Assembly: GCF_042658365.1 (NCBI RefSeq)
Contig: NZ_JBHSQC010000008.1
DNA from: Carnobacterium_A antarcticum
GTDB taxonomy: Bacteria; Bacillota; Bacilli; Lactobacillales; Carnobacteriaceae
Strand: one strand, 5' to 3'
DNA: 64,000 nt
The notes under the pieces are model-generated. The model made no database searches. It was not told the DNA's origin and worked only from the letters and a program-made list of their open reading frames with translations. This document shows, one piece after another, positions 28,990 to 38,038 of this stretch. Both the position numbers and the translations under genes were made by a program. How positions within the stretch are numbered: position 1 is the first letter of the stretch; each line of letters begins with the position of its first letter.

Positions 28990-29017
28990 TGTTTTATTTT
29001 TAACTTGTGTTATACTG
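28990..29017 (+). promoter_or_regulatory. pflB promoter
   Basis: TTGTTT and TATACT are spaced by 16 bp, giving a start point near 29024, about 50 bp before the pflB ATG. Confidence 0.6.
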
Positions 29018-29021
29018 AGCA

Positions 29022-29039
29022 TGTAAAAGCTGTTACATA
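29022..29039 (+). promoter_or_regulatory. Palindromic operator candidate at the pflB start point
   Basis: The 18-bp sequence ATGTAAAAGCTGTTACAT is palindromic at 16 of 18 positions and begins five bases after the -10 box, where a bound repressor would block initiation. The centre is GC, not the CG of a catabolite-response element. The regulator is unknown. Confidence 0.5.
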
Positions 29040-29071
29040 AATATTTTAATTTATAAGGAGGTTCACTTATA

Positions 29072-31300
29072 ATGGAACAATGGCAAGGGTTTAAAGGGAA
29101 AGTATGGAAAGAAGAAATTGACGTACGTGAGTTTATACAACAAAACTATCAGCCTTATGACGGTACTGACGAATTTTTAGAGGGTTCTACTGAGGCTACC
29201 GCTGCATTATGGAAACAGGTGATGGAATTAAACAAAGCTGAACGCGAAGCAGGCGGGGTATTGGACATGGATACTAAGGTGGTTTCCACGATCACTTCTC
29301 ATGCTGCAGGCTATTTGAATAAAGAATTTGAAAAAATAACTGGATTTCAAACTGAAAAACCTTTTAAACGAGGATTGCAGCCGTTTGGAGGTATTCGCAT
29401 GAGCGAACAATCAGCTGAATCTTATGGATTTAGCATTGATCCTGAAGTTTCACACATTTTTCGCGATTATCGTAAAACACACAATCAAGGTGTATTTGAT
29501 GCCTATACTCCAGAAATCCGTGCTGCTCGCCGCAGCGGCATCATTACAGGTCTCCCGGATGCTTATGGACGCGGAAGAATCATTGGAGATTACCGCAGAG
29601 TGGCTTTATATGGCGTAGATCGTTTGATTGCTGAGAAAAAAAGCGATTTAGCTAATACAGGATACGGTACTATGAGTGAAAATGTGATACGCGACCGTGA
29701 AGAATTAAATGAACAAATCAGAGCTTTGATCGAATTGAAAGAGTTAGGACATATCTATGGATTTGACATTTCCCAACCCGCTTCAACAGCCATTGAAGCT
29801 TTCCAATGGTTGTATTTAGGCTACTTAGCAGCGGTCAAAGAACAAAATGGTGCTGCTATGTCATTGGGACGGACTTCTACTTTCTTGGATGTTTATATCG
29901 AACGTGATCTCGCTAATGGAACGTTAACTGAAGTTGAAGCACAAGAAATTGTTGATCACTTTATTATGAAGCTTCGCTTAGTTAAATTTTCTCGGACTCC
30001 AGACTACAATGATTTATTTTCTGGCGATCCTACTTGGGTTACCGAATCAATTGGTGGCGTAGGAGAAGATGGACGTCATCTCGTCACCAAGAATAGTTAT
30101 CGTTTCTTACACAGTTTAACGAACTTAGGACCTGCACCTGAACCTAACTTGACGGTACTTTGGTCAACGCGTTTGCCGGAAAACTTTAAAAAGTATTGTG
30201 CAAAAGTTTCAATCGCTTCCAGTGCCATCCAATATGAAAACGATGACGTTATGCGACTTGAATGGGGAGACGATTATGGGATTGCGTGCTGTGTTTCTGC
30301 TATGCGGATCGGCAAACAGATGCAGTTTTTTGGCGCTCGTGCTAACTTAGCAAAAACCTTATTATACGCAATCAACGGCGGGGTAGATGAAAAACTAAAA
30401 GTTCAAATCGGGCCTAAATATCAGCCGATCACTTCAGAGTATTTAGACTATGACGAAGTAATGGAAAAATATGATGCAATGATGGAATGGATCGCTGGTT
30501 TGTATTTGAACACATTGAATATCATTCATTACATGCATGATAAATACTCTTATGAGCGCATTGAAATGGCCTTACACGATAGCGAAGTAATGAGAACTAT
30601 GGCGACTGGTATTGCTGGGTTCTCTGTAGTCATTGATTCCTTATCAGCTATTAAATACGCTAAAGTCAAAGCTATTCGCGACGAAAACGGCTTAGTCACT
30701 GATTATGAAATTGAAGGGGACTACCCTAAATTTGGCAATAATGATAATCGTGCAGATGATATTGGCATCTGGTTATTAAAAACATTTATGTCAAAAGTAA
30801 AAAAACACCCCACATATCGGGGAGCAACACACACAACATCTATTTTAACAATCACATCAAATGTCGTTTACGGTAAAAAGACTGGAAACACTCCTGATGG
30901 ACGTCGTGCAGGGGAACCTTTTGCTCCTGGTGCGAATCCTATGCACGGGCGTGATACACATGGAGCATTAGCAAGTTTAAATTCAGTGGCTAAAATACCT
31001 TATCGTTACTCTTTAGACGGCATTTCAAATACGTTCTCGATTATTCCTAAAGCATTAGGGAAAGAAGATGAGGTTCAACAATCAAATCTAGCAAATATGT
31101 TAGACGGCTACGTAAAAAAAGGCGGGCATCATCTAAACGTGAATGTCTTTAATCGAGAAACGCTGTTAGATGCTATGGACCATCCGGAAGATTACCCGCA
31201 ATTAACGATCCGTGTCTCTGGCTACGCTGTAAACTTCATTAAGCTAACGCGTGAGCAACAGATGGATGTTATCAACCGTACGATGCACGGCAGTATGTAA
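29072..31300 (+). CDS. pflB: Formate C-acetyltransferase (pyruvate formate-lyase)
   Basis: 742 residues. Converts pyruvate and CoA to acetyl-CoA and formate without oxygen, through a glycyl radical. The catalytic cysteine pair is in GIACCVSAMRIGKQMQFFGAR and the radical glycine is in the C-terminal RVSGYAVNF. The length equals the canonical enzyme. AAGGAGGTTCAC precedes the ATG. The activating enzyme gene follows 101 bp later, beyond a hairpin without a T-run. The gene links to the fhs-encoded use of formate at the window's left edge. Confidence 0.97.
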   Translation: MEQWQGFKGKVWKEEIDVREFIQQNYQPYDGTDEFLEGSTEATAALWKQVMELNKAEREAGGVLDMDTKVVSTITSHAAGYLNKEFEKITGFQTEKPFKRGLQPFGGIRMSEQSAESYGFSIDPEVSHIFRDYRKTHNQGVFDAYTPEIRAARRSGIITGLPDAYGRGRIIGDYRRVALYGVDRLIAEKKSDLANTGYGTMSENVIRDREELNEQIRALIELKELGHIYGFDISQPASTAIEAFQWLYLGYLAAVKEQNGAAMSLGRTSTFLDVYIERDLANGTLTEVEAQEIVDHFIMKLRLVKFSRTPDYNDLFSGDPTWVTESIGGVGEDGRHLVTKNSYRFLHSLTNLGPAPEPNLTVLWSTRLPENFKKYCAKVSIASSAIQYENDDVMRLEWGDDYGIACCVSAMRIGKQMQFFGARANLAKTLLYAINGGVDEKLKVQIGPKYQPITSEYLDYDEVMEKYDAMMEWIAGLYLNTLNIIHYMHDKYSYERIEMALHDSEVMRTMATGIAGFSVVIDSLSAIKYAKVKAIRDENGLVTDYEIEGDYPKFGNNDNRADDIGIWLLKTFMSKVKKHPTYRGATHTTSILTITSNVVYGKKTGNTPDGRRAGEPFAPGANPMHGRDTHGALASLNSVAKIPYRYSLDGISNTFSIIPKALGKEDEVQQSNLANMLDGYVKKGGHHLNVNVFNRETLLDAMDHPEDYPQLTIRVSGYAVNFIKLTREQQMDVINRTMHGSM

Positions 31301-31344
31301 AAATAAACGTTGATGTTATACTTTTTAGAAAATAATGTATGTCT

Positions 31345-31377
31345 GGCACACTTTCTTTATAAAAAAGAAAGTGTGCC
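31345..31377 (+). terminator. Intercistronic hairpin between pflB and pflA (partial terminator or mRNA end stabiliser)
   Basis: GGCACACTTTCTTT pairs perfectly with AAAGAAAGTGTGCC, but the following bases are TTCTAAAATA, not a T-run. This fits an mRNA-stabilising or leaky element that lets less pflA than pflB be made. Confidence 0.6.
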
Positions 31378-31401
31378 TTCTAAAATAAAGGAGGTTTTAT
31401 C

Positions 31402-32163
31402 ATGAGGGATTTAACTACCGGTTATGTGCATTCAACAGAAAGCTTTGGATCAGTAGATGGTCCTGGAATCCGTTTTATCGCTTTTATGCAAGGCTGTCGT
31501 ATGCGTTGTGAATTTTGCCATAACCCAGATACTTGGAATATGGGAGGAGGGACACCTTACACTGCCGATGAATTACTCGAAGAGGCATTAGCTTATCGTG
31601 AATATTGGGGAGAAAAGGGCGGAATCACCATTAGCGGAGGGGAACCACTGCTGCACATTGATTTTCTAATTGAACTTTTTAAAAAAGCTCAAGCTGAAGG
31701 CGTTCATACAACGCTTGATACATGTGGTCAACCTTTTACGTATGATGATCCTTTTTTTAGCCGTTTTGAAGAATTGATGAAATACACAGACTTACTCTTA
31801 TTCGATATCAAGCACATCGATGACGAAAAACATAAAAAGTTAACAATGATGTCGAATAAAAACATTTTAAATATGGCGCGTTATTTATCGGATATAAAAA
31901 AACCGGTTTGGATCAGGCATGTCTTAGTCCCAGAACGATCAGATGTGGATGAAGATTTGGTGCGTTTAGATGAATTCATCAAATCTTTGGGCAATGTCCT
32001 TAAAGTTGAAATCCTGCCTTATCATAAATTAGGGGTTTATAAATATGCGGCATTGAATATCCCCTACAAATTAGAACACATCGAACCGCCAACTGCAGAA
32101 CGCGTAGAAAATGCCAAACGACTCTTACATGTGGATGAGTATACCCTGCATCAAACGGTATAG
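31402..32163 (+). CDS. pflA: Pyruvate formate-lyase-activating enzyme
   Basis: A 253-residue radical SAM enzyme that installs the glycyl radical on PflB. The iron-sulfur motif is CRMRCEFCHNPDTW (CxxxCxxC), preceded by ESFGSVDGPGIRF and followed by the SAM-binding GGITISGGEPLL. AAGGAGGTTTTATC precedes the ATG. It shares transcription with pflB across the hairpin at 31345-31377. Confidence 0.96.
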   Translation: MRDLTTGYVHSTESFGSVDGPGIRFIAFMQGCRMRCEFCHNPDTWNMGGGTPYTADELLEEALAYREYWGEKGGITISGGEPLLHIDFLIELFKKAQAEGVHTTLDTCGQPFTYDDPFFSRFEELMKYTDLLLFDIKHIDDEKHKKLTMMSNKNILNMARYLSDIKKPVWIRHVLVPERSDVDEDLVRLDEFIKSLGNVLKVEILPYHKLGVYKYAALNIPYKLEHIEPPTAERVENAKRLLHVDEYTLHQTV

Positions 32164-32295
32164 TGCTTAAGTGAATTTATGACACGAAACAAAGGAAGAG
32201 CAATTTTTAGTTGCTCTTTTTCTATTTGTTTATTAGAATGAGAGTAACTATTTGCATAAGAAACTGGTTATAATGAAAGAGGTGACGTTAATAAT

Positions 32296-33243
32296 ATGGA
32301 TCAGAAAAAGGTATCTATTTTTTCTTCAAAAACATTGGATTACTTTTTGCAGCTAGCTGAAACCATGAACTACACAAAAGCAGCTCACATTTTAGGGATC
32401 TCACAACCAGCCTTAACCCAACAAATTAAAAAGATTGAGCGCTCAATTGATGCGCCGTTATTCTATTCTATTGGAAAAAAGTTATATATGACTGAAGCAG
32501 GGCAGACTATGCTGCGGACAACGCACTCTATTTATACGATCTTAAATAATGCCTCTAACGAGATACAAAAAACAACGAATTCTAACCAAGGCGATGTTAA
32601 GTTAGGCTTATTGTCTTCTATTGAAGATAAAATATTTATGCAGTTTATCATGTATTATTTTAAGGAAAATCCCGGAATCAAAGTAACGCTTTATATGCTG
32701 ACTCGTGACGAAATCTGGCATAAATTAGAAAACAACAAAATCGATTTAGCCATTATGTATTTACCCGATCAAAAGATAGTAAATTGGAAACCATATTCTT
32801 CACGAAAAATTATTGATGAAGAACTGCTTTTTTTACACCATAAAGAAGAATTGGCTGATCAAGAAACCATCATGTTAAGTCAAACGACCAATCATCCATG
32901 GTCCGTTTATCCTGATACATATTATATCAATGATTTACTTCGTGAGACCTTTAAAAACCAGTTGTCTGACTGGCCTTCAATTTCTGGCTTTTTTACGACC
33001 CCGGAACAATTGTATGAATTTAGCGAAGCTACAAAAAGCTTTACTGCATTGCCTAAATCATTTGTACGTGCCAATCAAGATAAAATGTCTGCTAGAGCAT
33101 TATCGTTCGAACCGCCCATCGTTTTTCAATTATCTTTTGTTTACCGACATGATAAAGAGTTGATTCCGCGAATCAAACATTTTTTAGAAGATTTTGATCA
33201 TTATTTAAAAGAAGTAGATTATTCTACTAGACTAAAAACCTAA
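32296..33243 (+). CDS. LysR-type transcriptional regulator
   Basis: 315 residues. The N-terminal helix-turn-helix (about residues 12-70) has TLDYFLQLAETMNYTKAA and the diagnostic ISQPALTQQIKKIE. The rest is a periplasmic-binding-fold effector domain (about 95-300). The inducer and targets are unknown. It lies downstream of pflA on the same strand but separated by 132 bp. No divergent partner gene is present, so the target may be distant or itself. Confidence 0.88.
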   Translation: MDQKKVSIFSSKTLDYFLQLAETMNYTKAAHILGISQPALTQQIKKIERSIDAPLFYSIGKKLYMTEAGQTMLRTTHSIYTILNNASNEIQKTTNSNQGDVKLGLLSSIEDKIFMQFIMYYFKENPGIKVTLYMLTRDEIWHKLENNKIDLAIMYLPDQKIVNWKPYSSRKIIDEELLFLHHKEELADQETIMLSQTTNHPWSVYPDTYYINDLLRETFKNQLSDWPSISGFFTTPEQLYEFSEATKSFTALPKSFVRANQDKMSARALSFEPPIVFQLSFVYRHDKELIPRIKHFLEDFDHYLKEVDYSTRLKT

Positions 33244-33295
33244 ATTAGTTGATAATAGAAAATAGAGTTAAAAGAGTAAAGGAGCGTTATTATAT

Positions 33296-34225
33296 ATGAG
33301 TAAAGTATTAATTTTTGGTCACAAAAATCCAGATACAGATGCGATCGCATCTGCTATTTCATTTGCTTATCTGCAAAATCAATTAGGGGTAGAAGCTGAG
33401 GCAGTAGCATTAGGAGAAGTAGGCGAAGAGACACGTCATGCCTTAGATTATTTTAAATTTGAAGCTCCGCGTGTTGTTGAAACAGTAGCAAATGAAACCG
33501 ATAAAGTTATGTTAGTTGATCATAACGAATTTCAGCAAAGTGTGTCAGACATTCGCGATGTTGAGATCTTAGCAGTGGTCGATCACCACCGTATTGCTAA
33601 TTTTGAGACCGCTAATCCTTTGTATTACCGTGCTGAACCTGTAGGGTGTACAAACACGATCATGTTGAAATTATACAAAGAAAACAATATTGAAATACCT
33701 GCAGCATTGGCGGGGTTGATGTTATCAGCTATCGTATCAGATAGCTTATTATTCAAATCGCCAACGTGTACAGAAGAAGACATCCAAGCAGCTAAAGAGC
33801 TTGCAGAAATTGCGAAAGTCGATGTTAATGAGTATGGCTTAGAAATGTTAAAAGCTGGTACTGATTTAAGTGAGAAATCAGCAATTGAACTGATTGATAT
33901 GGACGCTAAAAGTTTTCCAATGGGAGATAAACAAGTTCGAGTAGCTCAAGTGAATGTTGTTGATGTAAACGACGTATTCTCTAAACAAGCTGAATTAGAA
34001 ACAGCCATGTTACAAACCAACGAAGCAGAACAATATGATTTGTTTGTTTTAGTGGTAACCAATATTTTAGATAGCGATTCAGTTGTGTTGGCTGTAGGAA
34101 ATCCTATTGAAGCTGTAGAAGAAGCTTTCAATGTTACATTAGAAAACAACAAAGCTGTATTAAAAGGAGTGGTTTCACGTAAGAAACAAATCGTGCCACA
34201 ATTAACAGCAGCGTTAACGAAATAA
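33296..34225 (+). CDS. ppaC: Manganese-dependent inorganic pyrophosphatase
   Basis: A 309-residue DHH-family (family II) pyrophosphatase. The metal ligands are visible in FGHKNPDTDAIASA, MLVDHNEF, VVDHHRIANF and the SDSLLFKSPT segment. The C-terminal DHHA2 domain has the VVSRKKQIVPQL substrate-binding stretch. It hydrolyses PPi from biosynthetic reactions. AAAGGAGCG precedes the ATG. Confidence 0.96.
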   Translation: MSKVLIFGHKNPDTDAIASAISFAYLQNQLGVEAEAVALGEVGEETRHALDYFKFEAPRVVETVANETDKVMLVDHNEFQQSVSDIRDVEILAVVDHHRIANFETANPLYYRAEPVGCTNTIMLKLYKENNIEIPAALAGLMLSAIVSDSLLFKSPTCTEEDIQAAKELAEIAKVDVNEYGLEMLKAGTDLSEKSAIELIDMDAKSFPMGDKQVRVAQVNVVDVNDVFSKQAELETAMLQTNEAEQYDLFVLVVTNILDSDSVVLAVGNPIEAVEEAFNVTLENNKAVLKGVVSRKKQIVPQLTAALTK

Positions 34226-34237
34226 AAGATGAATACG

Positions 34238-34276
34238 AAAACGGATCAAGCTGATAATAGGTTTGATCCGTTTTTG
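34238..34276 (+). terminator. Terminator after ppaC
   Basis: AAAACGGATCAA pairs with TTGATCCGTTTTT around a short loop. Confidence 0.9.
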
Positions 34277-35115
34277 TATATAAAATCCTATCAAATGAAA
34301 CTTAGAATGGTTTAAAACTATTTTAAAGTCGTTTAAAGACATACGGTCATAGAAAGAACTTGAAACGAGCTTAAAATCGTCCTAAAAAGCAGATATTTTG
34401 ATAGAAGTCCGCTTTTTAAGCAAGTTAACTACTCTGTATAATNNNNNNNNNNNNNNNNNNNNNNNNNNNNNNNNNNNNNNNNNNNNNNNNNNNNNNNNNN
34501 NAATTACTGCCTTATATAGGTTCCAAAACATTTATCAGTTATCCTCTCTTTTTGGTTCGTTTTCTATTTTTTAAATCATTTAATCATTCAGTTGCAGTTT
34601 TTATATTTCTTACCGAATAAAAATATTTCTATGATTAATTATGATCTCTAGCGGAATATTTTATACTAACTTATGATCATTATATTTATATTTAGAGTAT
34701 TTTTTTTAGATCTTTTTATTCGCTCGCTAAAATTATTTATACATTAGAAAATAAAAATTATTTTTAAATTGATTACCTAATAATTTAAATTAATTTGATC
34801 GTATCCGTAAAAAACGACTTTATTCGATTCAATTTTATATAAAATTCTAAATAATTGGATTTGTTTATTGTATTTAAGGATAAATGGTTATTTTGAAAAA
34901 CCAGGTTCATTAAAGCAATGCAATTCTTTTTTTGTGGTGAAACTTCCTTTAAAGAGCTTTAATGAATCAAAAAATCAGTTTATTTGCTAACCAAATGAGG
35001 TTTACGCATTGAAATTCTTTGATTTAAGCACCCTGGAAAGCCTTTTCATTTATTGGGCAAAAAAACAGCTTATTTAACCTCCTTCTTTGTTCCCTGCTCT
35101 CTTTTTAACCATAAA
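34277..35115. other. Long AT-rich non-coding region with an assembly gap
   Basis: No supported gene in about 840 bp. The gap (N run 34443-34501) splits it; the sequence just left of the gap ends in a TATAAT box, so a transcript may start in the missing part. The right part (34502-35060) is very AT-rich. It contains an 11-bp perfect inverted repeat, TTCATTAAAGC at 34906-34916 and GCTTTAATGAA at 34956-34966, with a 39-base loop. No ORF with a convincing ribosome site is visible. Confidence 0.5.
34443..34501. other. Assembly gap (59 N)
   Basis: A run of N of unknown true length. Gaps at such sites usually reflect repeated DNA, for example rRNA operons or mobile elements, but nothing in the flanks identifies which. 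Confidence 0.95.
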
Positions 35116-35163
35116 AGCAGCGAACCCCCCTCTTAAAACAGGGCAATGAAAAGAGAGGGGTTC
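35116..35163 (-). terminator. Terminator overlapping the thpR stop
   Basis: On the minus strand GAACCCCTCTCTT pairs with AAGAGGGGGGTTC across a 15-base loop; the downstream T-tract is short and interrupted. Confidence 0.55.
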
Positions 35164-35755
35164 ACAATAGCTGTTCAAAAATTGGCAAGTAACGCAATGT
35201 TTCATTAATTTGTTTGCTCTCGTATAAAACAACCTTAGTGACTTCAACAGTATTGACTTTTGGCCAGCTTAATTTTGGTTCTATTTCTTTTATGGGTGCA
35301 GTTAGAAGCATTTTTCTTCCAATTGTAATATGAGGCAAAAATGCTGTTTTTTTTATTTTTAACCGTTGGTTTTCTTGAAAAGTCTGTTGCAGCCGAGTAT
35401 ACAAATCAAATAAGGTAGGGTTATTCTCTATCCCTGTCCAAATCACTTGTCTTTTCTTCTTTGTAAATTGCCCCAGGTGATCAAATGTTAGGTAAAAAGG
35501 CTCAATTGTTTCGGCTGATGCAGTAATCATCTCTTTTAAAGGTTGCAAGTCGCTATCTTTAATTTCTCCGATAAACTGAAGGGTCAAATGGAGATTATCC
35601 TTAGAAATAAATTTTCCTTTTTCAGTATAAGGTCTTAATTGATTTTGTATGTCCGTCAATTCTTCTTTCACTTGATCCATTTCAAGTCCAATAAAAACAC
35701 GTTTATTGAAAGAATTACTGTTGCTGTCTCTTATTTCTTTTTCCATGGCCACCAT
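35162..35755 (-). CDS. thpR: RNA 2',3'-cyclic phosphodiesterase (ThpR / 2'-5' RNA ligase family)
   Basis: About 197 residues with the two HxTx motifs that define the 2H superfamily: HLTLQFIG (about residue 56) and HITIGR (about 142). Members open or join 2',5' and 2',3'-cyclic RNA phosphates. The opening RVFIGLEM, about 18 residues in, matches the usual N-terminus (R-x-F-x-A/G-L), so the true start could be the ATG at 35746. The frame overlaps the upstream GTPase gene by 25 bp, which implies translational coupling. Confidence 0.85.
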   Translation of the reverse strand: MVAMEKEIRDSNSNSFNKRVFIGLEMDQVKEELTDIQNQLRPYTEKGKFISKDNLHLTLQFIGEIKDSDLQPLKEMITASAETIEPFYLTFDHLGQFTKKKRQVIWTGIENNPTLFDLYTRLQQTFQENQRLKIKKTAFLPHITIGRKMLLTAPIKEIEPKLSWPKVNTVEVTKVVLYESKQINETLRYLPIFEQLL

Positions 35756-36936
35756 TTCTTCTTCGTTTTTTGTTGTTCAAGGTTATTTTCAGAAAGCTCT
35801 TTGTTATTACTTGAAACTGACTTCCCTTTTTTTAACCGTTCTTCAAATTTATCCCGCATTAACTTTTCGATATTCTTTAAGTCAGGGTATTTTCCTTCTT
35901 TTTCTCCTTTAGCAATAATCGTCATAACCTCAATGTAGCTCAATGCTAGTGCTGTAGTCATAATTGAAGCCGTTGTGCCGCTGATCAGTCCACCAACAAT
36001 TGTTCCAACGCCTGGAATCAATTTGATGACATTGGATACAATGTACTTACCAGCATAAGTTGCTCCCCCAGTTCCCCCGATAGCGGCTACCAAACTAGCT
36101 ATAGTAGCTTTATCCATTGAAATTCCAAAAATCGCAGTGATATGAGCTAACAATGTTACTTGCATCGGAACTAAAACAGACGCATCTGAAAAAGGAATCG
36201 GAACGAAACCAATACCAAAAGAAGTGGCAATATACTTGGTCGCCCAACTACGAGCAGATTTTGCTTTACGATCAATATCTACTTGTTGGGCATTGTTAAA
36301 AGCTTTCTTTTGCTCTTCAGGAATAATTTCAAAACTCCGTCCAATTAACTCTTTTAATCCAAAAGCAGGAATTGAAAGCTCTTCAGAAATAGAAAATTCT
36401 TTAGCCATGACGTTAATAACACCATAGATCTTTAAATTTAAATTTTCGATATAGGTTTTAAGTTCTTTTGCCGGCTCGCCAATGGACTGTGTCAAAACAA
36501 CTAATACTGGTACTTCTTCACTTAACTTTTTAATCAACTCTAATTCCAGCGGTTCGATTCTAGAAGAATTAGCATTGATACAATAGTAAACTAAATGAAT
36601 TTTTTCTTCATTGTTCTTTTGCTTTCCTTCAGAAATCGTAGAAAAAATTTCTTTTTGAACTTCTTTTTGAACTTCAAGATTAAGTTCTAATCCACGTGTA
36701 TCGTATAAAACAATGGGTATCCCCTCTTTAGAAATTCTTCTTAAATGTTTAGTGATGGGTCTGCCAATTCCGGTTTTGGCTAAATTTTCACGAAATACTT
36801 GATTGATTAATGTGCTCTTTCCTACCCCCGTCTTGCCGACTAGCAATATATTGACGGGTTTCATTTTTTTAATTTCAGTTTCGGTCTTATTTATAATGTC
36901 TTCTACAATAGTAAAGTTCTTTTCTATATTTTTCAT
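35731..36936 (-). CDS. GTPase with hydrophobic DUF697-like C-terminal domain
   Basis: About 401 residues. The N-terminal Era-like G domain has G1 GKTGVGKSTL (about residue 35) and G3 YDTRGLEL (about 82). The usual NKxD G4 is replaced by a VLTQSIG strand, so base recognition is atypical. The middle and C-terminal part (about 225-345) is glycine- and alanine-rich and hydrophobic, with PIPFSDASVLVPMQ, a pattern of the YcjF/DUF697 type that can embed in membranes. The tail is very basic and ends KKKWWPWKKK. Function unknown; a membrane or stress-related role is possible. The ATG at 36936 has TGGAGGT upstream. Confidence 0.75.
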   Translation of the reverse strand: MKNIEKNFTIVEDIINKTETEIKKMKPVNILLVGKTGVGKSTLINQVFRENLAKTGIGRPITKHLRRISKEGIPIVLYDTRGLELNLEVQKEVQKEIFSTISEGKQKNNEEKIHLVYYCINANSSRIEPLELELIKKLSEEVPVLVVLTQSIGEPAKELKTYIENLNLKIYGVINVMAKEFSISEELSIPAFGLKELIGRSFEIIPEEQKKAFNNAQQVDIDRKAKSARSWATKYIATSFGIGFVPIPFSDASVLVPMQVTLLAHITAIFGISMDKATIASLVAAIGGTGGATYAGKYIVSNVIKLIPGVGTIVGGLISGTTASIMTTALALSYIEVMTIIAKGEKEGKYPDLKNIEKLMRDKFEERLKKGKSVSSNNKELSENNLEQQKTKKKWWPWKKK

Positions 36937-36958
36937 AGTAACCTCCATTTTTTATTTT

Positions 36959-37828
36959 TTAAGGAAGATCAAAAGAATCTCCTTCGCTAAAAGTGTCACC
37001 GTCTTCCAGGTTTCCAGATTCAAATCCTCGTTTAAACCAACTCATTCTTTGCTGAGAAGTCCCGTGGGTAAAACTTTCAGGGACAATATATCCTTGTGCT
37101 TGTAATTGAATACGATCATCCCCTACAGCACTGGCTGCGTTGATAGCTTCTTCGTAATCGCCCTCTTCTAAATAGCCTAGGCTCTGAGCGTGGTTTGCCC
37201 AAACCCCTGCTAAATAATCTGCTTGTAATTCAAAACGTACTTGATACTGATTGTATTCACTTTCGCTTATCTTTCCACGCAACTCAGCTAGCTGATCGGT
37301 TATGCCAAGTTGTGTTTGAACATGGTGTCCTACTTCATGAGCAACGACATAAGCCATGGCGAAATCGCCAGGGGCATCAAACTGTTGACTTAATTCGTCA
37401 TAGAAGCTTAAATCAATATATACATTAGCATCTGCCGGACAATAAAATGGTCCTGTTGAAGAACCCGCTACTCCACAGGCAGATTGAACAGAATCAGAAA
37501 AAAGAACTAAAGTAGGTTCTTCATAAGTATACCCATATTCTTGAAAAACACTCGACCATACGTCTTCTGTATCTGCAAGTACAACAGATACGAAATCTGC
37601 TCTTTCGCCTTCTGTTTCCGTTTCTTGGTAAGGGGCAGTGGCAGTATTTCCGCCTATTTGCGATGCAGTGTTAGTAAGGAAATCACCTAAATCACCGCCT
37701 CCTAAAAAAGTGAATACCAATAAAATGATGAGACCGCTGATGCCTCCGCCTACAAGTGTACCACCGCTAATGCTGCTTCCTCTTCTATCTTCGATGTTGC
37801 TGCTTTTTCTTCTGTCTTTCCACCGCAT
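36959..37828 (-). CDS. Neutral zinc metallopeptidase (YpfJ/zincin family), membrane-anchored
   Basis: About 289 residues. Opens MRWKDRRKSSNIEDRRG, the family start, followed by one membrane helix (about 30-47) and an extracytoplasmic peptidase domain. The zinc motif HEVGHH lies in VVAHEVGHHVQTQLG, and CPAD..VYIDLSFY and ELQADYLAGVWAN give the third-ligand region. Two cysteines (CGVAG, FYCPAD) may pair. The ATG at 37828 follows GGAGGAGG at the best spacing; another ATG two codons earlier and a far upstream frame extension are less likely. Substrate unknown. Confidence 0.85.
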   Translation of the reverse strand: MRWKDRRKSSNIEDRRGSSISGGTLVGGGISGLIILLVFTFLGGGDLGDFLTNTASQIGGNTATAPYQETETEGERADFVSVVLADTEDVWSSVFQEYGYTYEEPTLVLFSDSVQSACGVAGSSTGPFYCPADANVYIDLSFYDELSQQFDAPGDFAMAYVVAHEVGHHVQTQLGITDQLAELRGKISESEYNQYQVRFELQADYLAGVWANHAQSLGYLEEGDYEEAINAASAVGDDRIQLQAQGYIVPESFTHGTSQQRMSWFKRGFESGNLEDGDTFSEGDSFDLP

Positions 37829-37957
37829 ATTCATTCCTCCTCCAAAAGCAATAAAAATTTTAATCGTATAAAGCGATCTAGACAAAATAATGATACCATT
37901 TTCTGCTTTAAAACGAGAAGCGAAACCTTCTAAGCAGATTTTGTGTAGCAATGTTTT

Positions 37958-38007
37958 TAAAAACAAAAAGATTGCTAACCATAGGAAGCCTCCTACAGTT
38001 AACAATC
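37958..38007 (-). terminator. Terminator after the YrrS-like gene
   Basis: On the minus strand GATTGTTAAC pairs with GTTAGCAATC with inner pairing TAGGA/TCCTA, followed by TTTTTGTTTTT. Confidence 0.75.
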
Positions 38008-38038
38008 TGGTCATTTAGCTTAATTTAATAAACCGCCG

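Noticed and set aside
29022..29039. Palindrome at pflB as a catabolite-response element
   Set aside because: It is longer than the cre consensus and has GC, not CG, at its centre, so it is only called an operator candidate.
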